A DNA stretch of 64,000 nucleotides, taken from contig CM119267.1 in assembly GCA_051294375.1 (NCBI GenBank), positions 937,601-1,001,600 of the forward strand. Reading direction: 5' to 3'. The notes under the pieces were generated by a model that saw only the letters and a list, made by a program, of their open reading frames with translations, was not told the origin of the DNA and searched no databases. Origin of the DNA: Paraspadella gotoi. Its lineage: Eukaryota > Chaetognatha. The translations under genes were made by a program, and so were the position numbers. Below, one piece after another: positions 16,217 to 28,715 of this stretch. Position 1 is the first letter of the stretch. Each line of letters starts with the position of its first letter.

Positions 16217-16854
16217 TTTGAAGCTCGATCTCTCGATTTAACTGGATCTCGGTCTTTCAGAATGTTAACCGAACATTATTAAAACTTTTAAAACATTTAT
16301 TAAAAGGGGCAGAGATGAGATCAGCAGATTGTTCATTGCTTTTTCTAGCAAATGGCCGATGAAGGGCGATCAACAGCGATCAATTGCGATCAGGAGTTAT
16401 CAAGGTCATTCAAACGACAAGGATAACGAATCGGAATCTGAGCTCGAAAACGACGCTGCTTCCCAATCCAACAATCGAGCCAGAGCAAGAATCCCATGAA
16501 AAGTTTTCTCTTTATCTCGCTTTAAAGTTTTTTTTTTTGTTGTAATTTTTAAGTAACGCATTACATACAATTTAAAAAGTATCTACAATGTATAAAATGG
16601 TAAAAGATAATTCATGAACACAACGCAAAGAGGAAAGTTTGACTTAAAGTTTGAAACGGAATTCTAACCCGAAAAAGCAATAAAGATGCGCCGACCAAAC
16701 AATTAGGTAGGCTTATCAAAGGATTTAATTGTATAAAATTAAATTACGAAAAAATAAGTATGTACATTTTTTAATCGGTCTCAAATTATGGCTTAGAACA
16801 AACGAAAAGGGAAATAATAATGCCAATCACATTTCACATAAAGACTTCGCATTT
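16217..16854. other. Intergenic gap upstream of MCM9
   Basis: AT-rich with short A/T runs; expected to hold the zinc-finger gene 3' end and the MCM9 5' region. No ORF or RNA gene seen. Confidence 0.5.
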
Positions 16855-18020
16855 TTAAGTTGATGCAGAATCCTCGTCTGCTTCTTTCTGATTGTCGTTT
16901 ATCTGTGTGGATTGAATTTCTCGCTCAGCGGATGAGTTATCGAGAGCGGGGCCATCCGATCCATAATTATCAGAGCTTTGCTCCAAATTTACCGTGGAAG
17001 GATCGGGGTCATTGATCACCTCTTTGTCGTTAGATTGTCCACGATATTGTCTCCGACAGGACTTCGACGTAGCGTCTTTGTCTTTGATCGAAGAATCGGA
17101 AATCCTTTCTTCGCTTTTCTCTTCGTCGTTTTCCAATTCCATCATCGCTGAGGGAGAATTTCCTATTTCGTCATCCGCTTTATCGTCACAATTCGATTCC
17201 ATGGATTTCGAATATTTTTCTTCACTTTCTGATCTATTTTTAGACACGTTTTCCTTCAGAGTCTTCATTAATTCACCTTCTCCATTTTGAGTCTCGTTTT
17301 GTTTTGATCCCTCGGTTTTTTTGTCAGTTTTGTTTTCGTCCGCTCCCTTATTTTGATCTTCCGCTTCGGCTTCATCCTCGATGGCTTCTGGCTGCTCGAC
17401 CGCTTCCGGCTGCTCGACCGCTTCCTCCTCGTTTCCTCGGGAGTTTTCGTTGAGGACGATTGACTCGGATTTCGAATATTTTTCTTCACTTTCTGATCTA
17501 TTTTTAGACACGTTTTCTTTCCAAGTCTTCATTAATTCACCTTCTCCATTTTGAGTCTCGTTTTGTTTTGATCCCTCGGTTTTTTTGTCAGTTTTGTTTT
17601 CGCTCACTCCTTTATTTCGATCTTCCACTTCGGCTTCATCCTCGACCGCTTCTGGCTGCTCGACCGCTTCCTCCTCGTTTCCTTGAGAGTTTTTGTCGAG
17701 GACGATTGACTCGGATTTCGAATATTTTTCTTCACTTTCTGATCTATTTTTAGACACATTTTCTTTCCGAGTCATCATTAATTCACCTTCTCCATTTTGA
17801 GTCTCGTTTTGTTTTGTCTCGGTTTTTTTGTCAGTTTTGTTTTCGCTCACTCCTTTATTTCGATCTTCCACTTCGGCTTCATCCTCGACCGCTTCTGGCT
17901 GCTCGACCGCTTCCTCCTCGTTTCCTGAGAGTTTTTGTCGAGGACGATTGACTCGGATTTCGAATATTTTTCTTCACTTTCTGATCTATTTTTAGACACA
18001 GTTTTCTTTCCGAGTCATCA
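16855..18020 (-). CDS. Probable C-terminal acidic repeat tail of the zinc-finger gene
   Basis: An open frame (16855-17871, about 338 codons) is made of Glu/Ser/Lys-rich repeats of 80-88 residues. Markers such as NRSESEEKYSKSESIVL and EQPEAVEDEAE recur, and it ends in a unique Ser/Asp-rich tail. It has no good own start. It is in the frame the upstream zinc-finger ORF would have if three single-base indels at about 17925, 18000 and 18090 (net minus one) were absent. I therefore read it as the tail of that protein, separated by sequencing errors or by real recent frameshifts. The function of such an acidic tail is unknown. If the indels are real, this stretch is untranslated. Confidence 0.5.
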
Positions 18021-18270
18021 TTAATTCACCTTCTCCATTTTGAGTCTCGTTTTGTTTTGATCCCTCGGTTTCTTTGTCAGTTTTGTTTTGTCCGCTCCCT
18101 TATTTCGATCTTCCACTTCGGCTTCATCCTCGATCGCTTCTGGCTGCTCGACCGCTTCCGCCTCCTCCAACGCTTCCTCCTCGTTTCCTCGAGAGTTTTC
18201 GTCGAGGACGATCGACTCGGGAATCGCGGAAGCAGCAGTGTTGCTTGCCTCGATGACTTTAAGGCATTCA
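17235..18270 (-). repeat. Four tandem copies of a 243-264 bp coding repeat
   Basis: The landmark gtcttcatta / gtcatcatta recurs at about 17261, 17525, 17771 and 18014, giving units of 264, 246 and 243 bp. Lengths are multiples of three, so copies are in frame except where single-base indels fall in the copies nearest 18 kb. Confidence 0.85.
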
Positions 18271-21200
18271 ATGTCATCGTCGACGGTTGGTGAATCGAGC
18301 TCCTCCACCTCTGGAGATCCCACGGCGGTCCTTTGATTCTTTCGACCTCCGCCGCTGCCTCCGACGCCGCCGCCGCCGCCGCCGCCGCCGTGGAGCATCC
18401 TGTCCTTGGTGGCGGCGGCGATGGCACCACCGAGATCGATGTTCTTACAGGGAAATCCGAACTCGCGAAAAACCATGTGATCATTAACGACGACGGTGTA
18501 GATCGGAGGTCGAATCCCGTGCCTCCCGACGAGATGAGCCTTTAGATCGATCTCTTGTCCCATGATGGATCCGCACATGTAGCAAAGGAACCATAAACAT
18601 TGAGAGCTCAGCTTGTTGACGAACGAGTATCGTTTCTTTTCGTACTCGCGCTGATCAAAGTTTTCGTCCGTTCGATCCGTGACGCTGTAGAAATTGCGGA
18701 GCAGCGGCATCTCGATCCCGTGTTCGCTGATGAGATGAAGGTGGATATGAATGGGTTGCAGCATCATAGACATGCATAGTTTGCAGTTGTAGACGATCAT
18801 CGGGGCCGTGTCCCCTTGGCTTTCGGAATACCAAGAGTCCTTGTCCGGAATGGGAGGATGGTCTTCGTCGTCGTCGTCGGTCACGTTGTCCCGCTTGTTG
18901 AAGATTCTCTTGACCAAGGCTTGCTGCACAAGGGGCAATCCTTGATGCAGATTGTGGTGATCGGATTGCACGTGTTCCACGCAGTCTTGCATTTTTTTGA
19001 ACCATCGCTGACAGAATCTGCAGGTGTAAAGCTCGACGTACTCTCGCGCATGGGCGGTGTTGAGATGACTCATCAAGAAAGGCATGAGTTTAAATTGTTG
19101 ATAACAGAGAGGACACGTGGTCCCTGATCCCGTTGACTGAAATCCTTGATTTTTTTCGTACATCCTCGATTTTCCGGCGACAATTTCTTGGATTTCGATC
19201 ACAGGTTTTCCAGTGGAGACGGACATCAAGTTAATCATCTCCTCTTTACTCTGATAAAAGGAAAAAGTCCTCGCCTCTTCCGCTCCGTAGCTCAACTCCT
19301 CCACCGAAGACTTTTGTCCGTTCATGAGACGGACGACGGCCCAAAGACGATCCTCGGGAACGACCTCGGAAAACTTGTCCTTCTTTCTCTTGGAAAATCG
19401 ATGCTGAAGGACAAAGTGACTAAGGAATTGCGTGTGATCAACGTCGGGATGTTCTTCCGGCGGTTGATGATCTTCCCCTCGCTGTTTGGAGGTATGCAAA
19501 GAGTGAGAGGAGTTGAGATGAGAAAGGAGACCGTTGAAGGAAGGAAAAACTAAATTGCAGATTCCGCAGGGAAACTCGGCCGAGGGTTGAAGAGATTCTC
19601 GCAACTTGCGGATTTTGCTTTGGGTCGGCGTCTTGCCGTCAGCGGAGGCCGAAGCGGAGGCGGAAGCGGCGGTAGCGACAGTAGCGACAGTAGCGGCGGC
19701 GGCTGCGGCTGCGTTGGATTTGTTGATTTTCAAGACGCAATTGACACAGAGACAATCGTCGAGATGTTGATTGGTATCGATATCGAGGATCGTCATGGGA
19801 AATTTCTTGTAGAAAGGATCGAATCTTTTCTCTTGCGAGATTTCGATTCTTTTCGAAACGAATTCAGTGACGAAGGAGAGTTTGTACTGAGTGTCCATCA
19901 CAAACTTTCTCACGTTTTCTTTCGTCATTAGACTCCAGGCTTCCAAGTTGAACGTGAACCTCTTCACAAAATGTTGAGTCGAGACGAGAGACAAATTGTG
20001 AGCGGACATCATGTGGTCGAACAATTCCCTGACGCCGCCGCGTTTTTCGGAACAAGTGGAGCATTCGTAGATGGATTCGTGGAAATGCTTGGAGCAGATG
20101 TGCTCCTCGAGATAGAGCCACTTGGCGAACTTGATGTTGCACATTCCACAGACGGGCGCGCAAGGTGGTTTCGCCATTTGTCGACGCAAACGCTCTTCGT
20201 CGGAAAGATTATTTTGGGTTAAGGACTGAACGGTCAAGATTTGAGGCAGAGTCGTGACCGAACTGACTTTAGCAGCGGCGATGGCGGAGGAGGAGGATGA
20301 AGAGGAGGAGAGGATCGCGTTGCGGAGGTGAGGTGAGGTGAGGTGATTCGTTGAGTTCGTCACCAAAATCTGATTCTGAGGAAGAAGATTTTGCGAGGAA
20401 GTCGAAGGATTTAGAGAGAGAAGATTCGGCGTCGCCGTCGTCGCCGCCTGTTCTTTATCGCCGACGATGGGAATGGGTTCCTCCATCCCGGGAACTTTGA
20501 CCGCGTGGACGTTTTGAGCGCGGAGACGCTGAGCCAAAGCCTCGGGCACTTGGAAAAGGACGGAAGTTTTCGAAGAGGGTTTTGGAAGAATGGTTGGAAT
20601 CTTGAGCGCCGTTCCCGACACGATAGAAGAGGGCGCCAACGAAGCGAAACTCAATGAGGGATTCGGCGCCGAAGAGGCGACGGGCGCCGTCAAGACGGGG
20701 AGACCGGAGATGATCTTGGCGGAGGCGGCGCTAGCGAGAAGACCGCCGCCAACGCCGCCGACAACCGAGGAGGAAGAGCCGATATTGGCCGCGGATTGTT
20801 TCAAGACTTGCGTCGTCAAACTCTGAACGCTCGGCAGCGTCACGGGCGTGGCGATGACGGGCAACGTCAATGGCTTGCCGATTACGGGCACGTTGCCCGG
20901 AAGAGATTTCATCGAGGCCGGCGCCACCGACGTTGGCGCAGATGAGGCCGGCACAGTTGGCTCCAACGTGATCGACGTCGGAACCGCGGGCGAGACGATT
21001 GGAGAGTGACGTTCGATTTGACTGAACCTCCCGCGACGCAACGATTGAAAGACGGGATTAAAATCTGGGTCGTCGTCGTCGTCGCGTCGCCGGCGTTTCT
21101 TGTGAGGGGTATCGTTGTCGTCGTCGTCGTCGCTATCATCATCGTCATCTTCGTCGATGATGACCGGTTTGGCTCTTGGTGGTTTAAGGTGAGGAAGATC

Positions 21201-22023
21201 GAGCACGACCCGATTCCTCTTTCCGTTTTCGTATTTGCGCGGGCGACCGCGAGGCTTAGAATAAGTGTAGGTGTGATCGTGGATCTTCCTATCGTCGAAA
21301 AAGTCTTCAAAGTCGTTGCAGTCGAAGGCGGCGCTGCTCAGGGATTTACGAGTCCCAAAGGTGAGAGGCGCTCGGTGTTTCGGTGGGCGACCACGTGTTC
21401 GAGTCGGTGGGCGAGAGTTGCGTCGTTGTCGACCCGAATCTTGAAAAGGAGGAGGGGAAGAAGGAAGAGCAACATGAAGAGAACTGGCCTTAGATTTAGA
21501 ATAAGAAACTTAGGATTTTTTCAAATTAAGGGCGCCTTGAATTAGGAATGGAAAAAATTCAAATCTCTAAAGAGATCCTTTTCAATAAATGTAATTTAAC
21601 TGTTTACAGTTATCGGGTTAACAATTTTCTTCTGTCACCATTTTCTTAACATTTCTCCCCTAATAACCTCACCATTTCTACCCAAAATTTCTCACCATTT
21701 CTCCCTCTGAGACAATCTTCTTCCTCATCGTCCAAAATCTCCGGCATCGGATAAGCGGAGAGAACTTTCTCCGTGAGTCTCGTCAATTTGACGACGCAAC
21801 GACGCCTTTTCGCCTCCGCTATCATCGTCGCAACTTCGTCGTCGCCTTCGGCTATGTGAGCCTCGATGTTGGAGCCAACGACGATGTCGTCTTCGCTATT
21901 GGAACTCGTCGTCGTCGTCGTCTTCGGCGGAGACTCCGCCTCCTTGAGGGGAATTTCGAGGAGGCTGTCCGAGTCGGAGTCGTTAGAATCCATCGTCGAC
22001 GGAGACGTAGGGTCAGAGGTCAT
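18021..22023 (-). CDS. Large AT-hook and C2H2 zinc-finger nuclear protein
   Basis: Exon 1 (21696-22023) and a 3.4-kb exon 2 (18021-21439) join in phase 1, giving about 1248 residues as sequenced. Exon 1 is acidic/Ser-rich. Exon 2 opens with AT-hook-like RGRPP and PRGRPRK motifs, then an Asp run and a basic patch, an Ala/Ser/Pro-rich middle, and then at least six spaced C2H2 fingers. These include CGMC...H...H, CGIC...H...H, CPLC...H...H, CRFC...H...H and CYMC...H...H, with unusually long linkers. A glycine run follows, then the acidic repeat tail. The spacing differs from KRAB/Kruppel-type arrays. It is probably a DNA-binding chromatin regulator, but I cannot assign an orthologue. The frame breaks at about 18090 by one missing base within a repeat copy, so the stop at 18021 may be artificial. 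Confidence 0.75.
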
Positions 22024-22680
22024 CGAGAATAAAGGGTCAAGGGGTCAGAGGTCGTCGAGAATAAAGGGTCATGCTTACAAGGTCAAGTAGATACATAGAT
22101 ATGGTGAAGGAGGTGCAGTCTCTCTTAATGGATTTAATAGTCTACATCCGCAGCTTCAGTTTATTTCGTCGACGCCCGTTGTCATGGTTGCTCAATTGTC
22201 TTTGGACAATTGAATTAAAACTGATTGCTTTATCATCTTAAATTCGACGAAGGCAGTTTGTGGATTTGTAATATTAACGTTCGACGAAGACAATGAACCT
22301 CGTCTCTTGACCGCCGAGTTACGAGTGATATTAAGTTGGGGTCGCGTAAGAAACTTAGGCTCGATGGCATCGACTACAAAATATCACGACTGAAATGAAA
22401 AACGGGAACTGAATTTGGCAAAAGCTAAAATGATTTTTAATTCATAATCGAATACGAAAAAATAGTAACTAACTCACCCAAATCCTAACTCTCCACAACA
22501 ATCTTTCTCTTTTTGAAAAGGAATGAAAAAATGACAATTTTTTATTCTACAAACTCGATGTTCGACAAATTTTTCATTTTCGCAAGAAAATAAAAAAAAA
22601 CTGGAAAAACATTTATCTCGGAAATTGTTAGAAAAATCAGAAGATTTCTAGGAAATATTAAAAGTCTCTTTCTTCTTTTT
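22024..22680. other. Intergenic gap between FAU and the zinc-finger gene
   Basis: AT-rich. 'gggtcaaggggtcagaggtc' style short repeats at 22010-22085 lie directly upstream of the zinc-finger start. Nothing else is visible. Confidence 0.5.
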
Positions 22681-23362
22681 TTACGAGTTGGAGTTGGGTC
22701 CCTTCTTCCTCCCGAAAGTAGCGACGACGTTGACGAATCTCCTGTTGTACTGAATTCGTCGTCTCGCTCTCCCAGTCTTCTTCTTCTTCTTCTCTTGTTT
22801 CTCCACTTTGGCCGTTTGACCTTTAACCTTGCCCGCGCGGGCCAAGGAGCCGTGGACCTTCCCGCCGAGCAGACGCCCGTTCATCTCGACCGTGCAGAGC
22901 TAAGGGGGGACGGGGAGAGAGAGAGAGCAGAGAAGAGAGGGGGGAAAAAGATTGGAATGAGAGAAAGAAAAGGAGGAAGGGAATCGTTCTGATCCAAAGA
23001 TGATTGAAGATCAGATTCGCCTTTGAGCTCACGATTTGCGGCGGCGGCGAGAGAATCGAGAGAAACTTCGCCCGCCGCTCCTATATCCGTTCTAAAGTCA
23101 TCATTAATAAACCAATCGAAAAATAAAACATTAATAAATAAAGAAACGCAAGCCAAAAGATTATTTCTTGGCTTACCTCTGAGACTCCACAAGCCAGGAG
23201 CGGCTCTGACTCCAGAAGAGGCGACCCATTGAGAGAGAGGACGCGGTCGTCGACATCCTCGAGACCCTCCAAGGCGCAGGCCTTCGCCTTGAGCCACTCC
23301 ACAGTCTCGAACCCCGTCGCCTCGATCGTATGAAGGCTGGAACCGCGAACGAAAAGCTGCAT
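22681..23362 (-). CDS. FAU: Ubiquitin-like FUBI - ribosomal protein eS30 fusion
   Basis: Two exons (23177-23362 and 22681-22899) join in phase 0 to 134 residues, the family length. Residues 1 to about 74 are the ubiquitin-like domain starting MQLFVRG and ending in the processing diglycine GRLLGG. The rest is eS30: [16 protein letters not shown], a [12 protein letters not shown] basic stretch and the [19 protein letters not shown] end. After cleavage at GG the eS30 part joins the small ribosomal subunit. The acceptor (CCTTAG|CTC) and donor (GAG|GTAAG) are standard. The intron is 277 bp. The start is fixed by the conserved first residues. Confidence 0.95.
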
Positions 23363-23647
23363 CTTCCTAATTTTAGGTTTTTCAAAATCTTAGACTGAAA
23401 ACTGTTTTTTAATCTTTTTCTTTGTCTTTCTTAAAAATTCCGTTTTGACAATTTACATGACCTACAGGGAAGGACAAAAAACAAAGTAGACTAAGTATAC
23501 AAAAATATGGCACGGAAACGGTCTTGAGAAAAACGCATTTATAAAAGGATAAATAAAAAAAATTCGTTAATATCGAAAACTAGTCGCATATTAATGCCGT
23601 GAAAAATAAGTTAAAAACCGGGAAGAGTCGGAATCATATTCTCATTA

Positions 23648-26283
23648 TCATTTTCCTTCTTCTTCCTCTTCCTCCTCCTCCTCGCTATCTTCGCTCTCCG
23701 TCTCTTCCTCCTCCTTCCTCTCCTTCTCCCTCCTCTCTTTCCTCCTCTCCTTCTTCGCCTTCTCGAAGAAATAGTCAAAAGTGAGTTCCTTGTCAACGAG
23801 GCGTTGGTGTTTGGCCAGCGGCCCGTGGAACTTCCCCACGAACTCCTCCGACTGTTGGACGTCGACGACTCGACGGGCGAAGTCGGCGCCGACGCCTTCA
23901 ACGCCCAAGTCGGTCACGTGATTGAAGAGCTGCTCCGGCGTTTGCGTCGAGTGGAGGCCTTGACGTTTAAAGAACTTGGACACGTTCACGCAATCCCTAT
24001 GGATGATTGAAAATGTCGATTAAATTCGAAGTATTTTAAAACAATAATTACAGTCAAATTTATGTAGACTAGCACTTAGGAATAATCTTCCAACGATCTT
24101 TCCGCACCTGAACAAAAACTCGAGCGCATTGGGATGAATGAGTTCCACGGATTGGCTGACGTCGATGAGCCAAACGTGCGACGCGTGCCACAACAGATTA
24201 TATTCGCTGAGGTCCGCGTGCACGAGTCCCGCCGTCTCGAACATCGTCTTCATCGCGCGAACGGTCTGCGCATGCGCCGCTTCCAGCTGCGTGGCCGAGA
24301 GAGCCGCGTCCTTGAGCTTCGGCGCCGCCTGACGGTCGGCGCCGATGAAGGACATGACGAGCACGTGTTTCTTGAGGGAAACGACTTCGGGACAGGGGAC
24401 GCCGGAGCGGCGAAGGCGGCTCAGGTTGTGCATTTCCTTTTCGGCCCAGAGTCTGATGATCTGAAGGAAGATTAATAGAAATACTAAAATATATATTATT
24501 AATTATAAAAATAAAATAAACACGTTTGAAAGATGGAGGAACCTTTCTGGGATTCTGCTTCTTGTATCCCTGAGCGGGAAGGCGATGATCTCCCTTCATG
24601 TATTCCTCCCTTCGCTTGAACTCGTTCAAACTCGTCTTGAAAACCTTGATTGCGCATTCGGACGGGATGGCGCGCTCCTTCACGCTGCCTCCTTTAATAA
24701 TAACAATTAAATCAAAAATTAATACACAAATTAATTAAAATAAATAGAATTTATAGAGAATAATTCCAGTTGGGCGTGATACCCTTTGCATAGATGACGA
24801 CGGATTCCTTCCCCGTGCTGATCGTTCCATGAACTTCTGACACGACGCCAGAGTTCACAAGTTTGTAGAGCAAAAGTCGCGTCCGCGGATCGAGCGCCAT
24901 CTCCGCCGTCGACTGGTCAACTTTGTCGCGGACTTTTTGAGAGACTTTCAGCTCTTTGTGGGAGTAGACCTTGAAATGGGGGGGGTGGGAAGGGAGAGAA
25001 AACAATAAATAATAAGTTAAAGGTCATATTAATAGATAATTAACTTGATAAGTAACTCGTTAAATATTAATTAAACTGGACTCAAACCTTCAAATCGTTG
25101 TAGACGGAATTGGGAAGCCTCATCTCGATGGCGTCGGCGTCGCCCGTCTCGAATTCGGGCGGGAAATTCATGACGCGATCCGCGTTGCGTTTGTTGCCCG
25201 TTTCGATATCGTGCTTGCTCTTTCCCTTTCCTGAAAAAAAAAGAAAAAAAGGAAGCTCATCAATGAGAAACTGAGTTGACATTGAAGGACTCAACTCGAG
25301 AGATTAAAACCTGGAGTGACTCCAGTGAATCTCATATTAAAACCTGGAGTGACTCCAGTGAATCTCATATTAAAACCTGGAGTGACTCCAGTGAATCTCA
25401 TATTAAAACCTGGAGTGACCCCCAGTGAATCTCATATTAAAACCTGGAGTGACTCCAGTGAATCTCATATTAAAACCTGGAGTGATTCCAGTGAATCTCA
25501 GATTGGGGATTTTGAGTTTCTCTTCTCTGACTTCGAGATCGAGATCACAGTTCGCCTCCATCTCCTTCTCCACCGGGTGAAGGGGAGTGAAATTGCGATA
25601 GGACAGAGTCACTTTCGAGTTGCGGTTCACGTGATTCTCTCGACGCGAGAGGTCAGCGTCGTACTCCTTGTCGAACTCCAGCTGCAGCATTTGAGCGAGG
25701 AGGAGATCCGAGTCCGTCGCGGAAGATGCCGCTGCAGCTGCAGCAGGGGTGTGAAAAGGAAAATTATTTTAAAATACCAAAAAGAAAAGGAAGGTGAAAA
25801 GAAAAGAAAAGAAAAGAAAAGAAAAGAAACCAAGTACGGAGTTAAAAAAACACCATACCCAAACCAGATCTTACCCGTCGTCCTCTTCGCTTCCTCCTTC
25901 GACAATTCCATCGCCAATTTCAAATCTTCCTCTTCCTCCTCCTCCTCCTCCTCCTTTTCACGAGTCTTAATCTTGTTCTCCTCTTCGTCGGCCAACTGAG
26001 CCGCCAGCTCTTCGCTCATGATGTCGGTCAACTTGGGCGGCGCCGATTTTCGGTCCCAAACGGAGGAAGCGGCGCCGTGGTCGACGGAGGGAGTGGCGCC
26101 CCAGGGAGACGAGGCGGCGCCCCAAGGAGAGGCGGATGGCCTCGGGTCGAGCGAGGCGACCCCGGTCTTTTCCGGTTGAGAGTCGGTGACCAACTCTGCC
26201 CGAGTCTCGATGGGTCGAGCGACGCCGGGGAAATCCGGCGCCGGGACGGATGGCAAATCGGCGATGGCGGGGGCGCTGGCCAT
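23648..26283 (-). CDS. RIOK3: Atypical protein kinase RIO3
   Basis: Seven exons (25875-26283, 25477-25731, 25088-25230, 24783-24969, 24543-24691, 24108-24460, 23648-23996) join in phase to about 614 residues (human 519). The N-terminal third has the family DIMSEELAAQL and LLLAQMLQLEFDKEYD blocks. The RIO domain shows GTISTGKESVV (P-loop, about 316-326), AIKVFK (catalytic Lys), HADLSEYN (catalytic loop, about 462-469) and LIDVSQSVE (metal-binding Asp, about 481). LDPRTRLLLYKLVNSG is the RIO3-type linker. RIOK3 acts in pre-40S maturation in the cytoplasm and has been tied to innate signalling in mammals. The C-terminus is a Lys/Glu coiled tail. The exon 2 end lies inside a 33-bp tandem repeat, so its exact donor is ambiguous by multiples of 11 residues. 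Confidence 0.92.
25303..25502 (-). repeat. Six 33-bp tandem repeats on the RIOK3 exon 2 donor
   Basis: Six near-identical units run here; one has 34 bases. On the gene strand each begins GTTTTAATATGAG and ends CACTCCAG, so each is a GT...AG segment. The unit is 11 codons long and open (RFTGVTPGFNM type) in the exon frame. Confidence 0.95.
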
Positions 26284-27197
26284 TTTCCTTTTTTATATCA
26301 CAGATAAGCGAAGATAATGAAGATGATGATGTTCCTGAGACTAGAATTCGCGGGTCCGTCGTTCAGTTGATCCTTCGATCCGTCGATCCGTTTGTTGTTT
26401 TGGAAAGGCACGCAAGATTAAATGGCGAAACAGTTTTTGTTTTTTGTTTTGTTTTGTCAATCGAAAACGACGAACGCGTTTTTAACTTGAAATAAAAAAA
26501 AGTAAGAAAATTCTTTTAAATGAAGCTTTTTTTTTCAAGACTTCTTTAAATTTTTATTTAATTTTCTTCTAAATACAGAAGCAAGAGATATAAACCCGCC
26601 TTCGTTCTTCTCTTTAGATCGATTAGAGTTTTTTTGTAATTGAAAAAAACAAAATTAAAACATGGTTGAATTAATTGAAATAAACGATTTTTTAACAAGA
26701 AATCGAGAAGCGAAAACGTTAATTTTTTGTTTTGTTTTGTTTTTGTTTTTTGTTTGGTTTAACAAGAAAATTGAATTAAAACGAACACGAAGGTTAATTT
26801 AAGAAAACTAACAGTCGCACAAACTCGCTCGAAGCGACAACAGAGAAAAATTCGCAAAAAAAGGGAAAATAATCGTTAAAACGAGAAAAAAAATGGGAAA
26901 ACATTTTTTTCCGTTCGAACGAACAAAAAATTCCGATTTGATGAGAAAAAAGTTCGTACGAGAAAAAAAAAGGGGGGGGAAAGACATAGAAGCGAAAGTT
27001 TGTCAAAATACCCTAATATTCTTATTCTAGCTTTTTTTTAATATATATTTATTTTGTTGGTGTGTGTCGAGGGGGCATAGAAGCGGGTTGGCGCGGATGA
27101 ATCAGAGATTCTGAAACTCTTGCGCAATCCAAAGAAAAAAAAACCAAGAGAACATGTCTTTGTGGTTGTTGTTGTTGTCGTTGTCGTTGTTGCGAAA
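26284..27197. other. Gap between RAN stop and RIOK3 start
   Basis: About 0.9 kb, AT-rich with many T and A runs. It should carry the RAN 3' UTR and RIOK3 5' region. No other gene seen. Confidence 0.5.
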
Positions 27198-28378
<1,181 letters not shown>

Positions 28379-28715
28379 TTTTCTTTTTCTTGATATAAAA
28401 GTTTGTTTTTTCAAAAATATGGCAATTGGATAAAATAGAGAAATACTAGCCTGAGAAAATAAAAGAACATTTTGCTTAACGATTGTTTTTTGTTTTTTTT
28501 CTATTTTTTTTTTCAATAAAAATAAAAATTAATGGCACAAAAAAGTAGGAATGTGTAATTATAAAAGAAAAGGCACGTAACGAAATATAAAATTCACACA
28601 GAATTTGTGCGATAATTTTTGTTCTGTTTTCAATATTCGTCCTCCTTGTAACGATAACGACAAGATAACGATAACAATAAGAGGATGAAGAAAAAAGATA
28701 ACAGATAGATAAGAT
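28379..28715. other. Gap between RRM1 stop and RAN start
   Basis: AT-rich, expected RRM1 3' UTR and RAN 5' region; no other feature. Confidence 0.5.

Noticed and set aside
25303-25502. Regular direct repeats resembling a CRISPR array
   Set aside because: Units are contiguous with no spacers, lie across an exon-intron edge of RIOK3, and the genome is animal.
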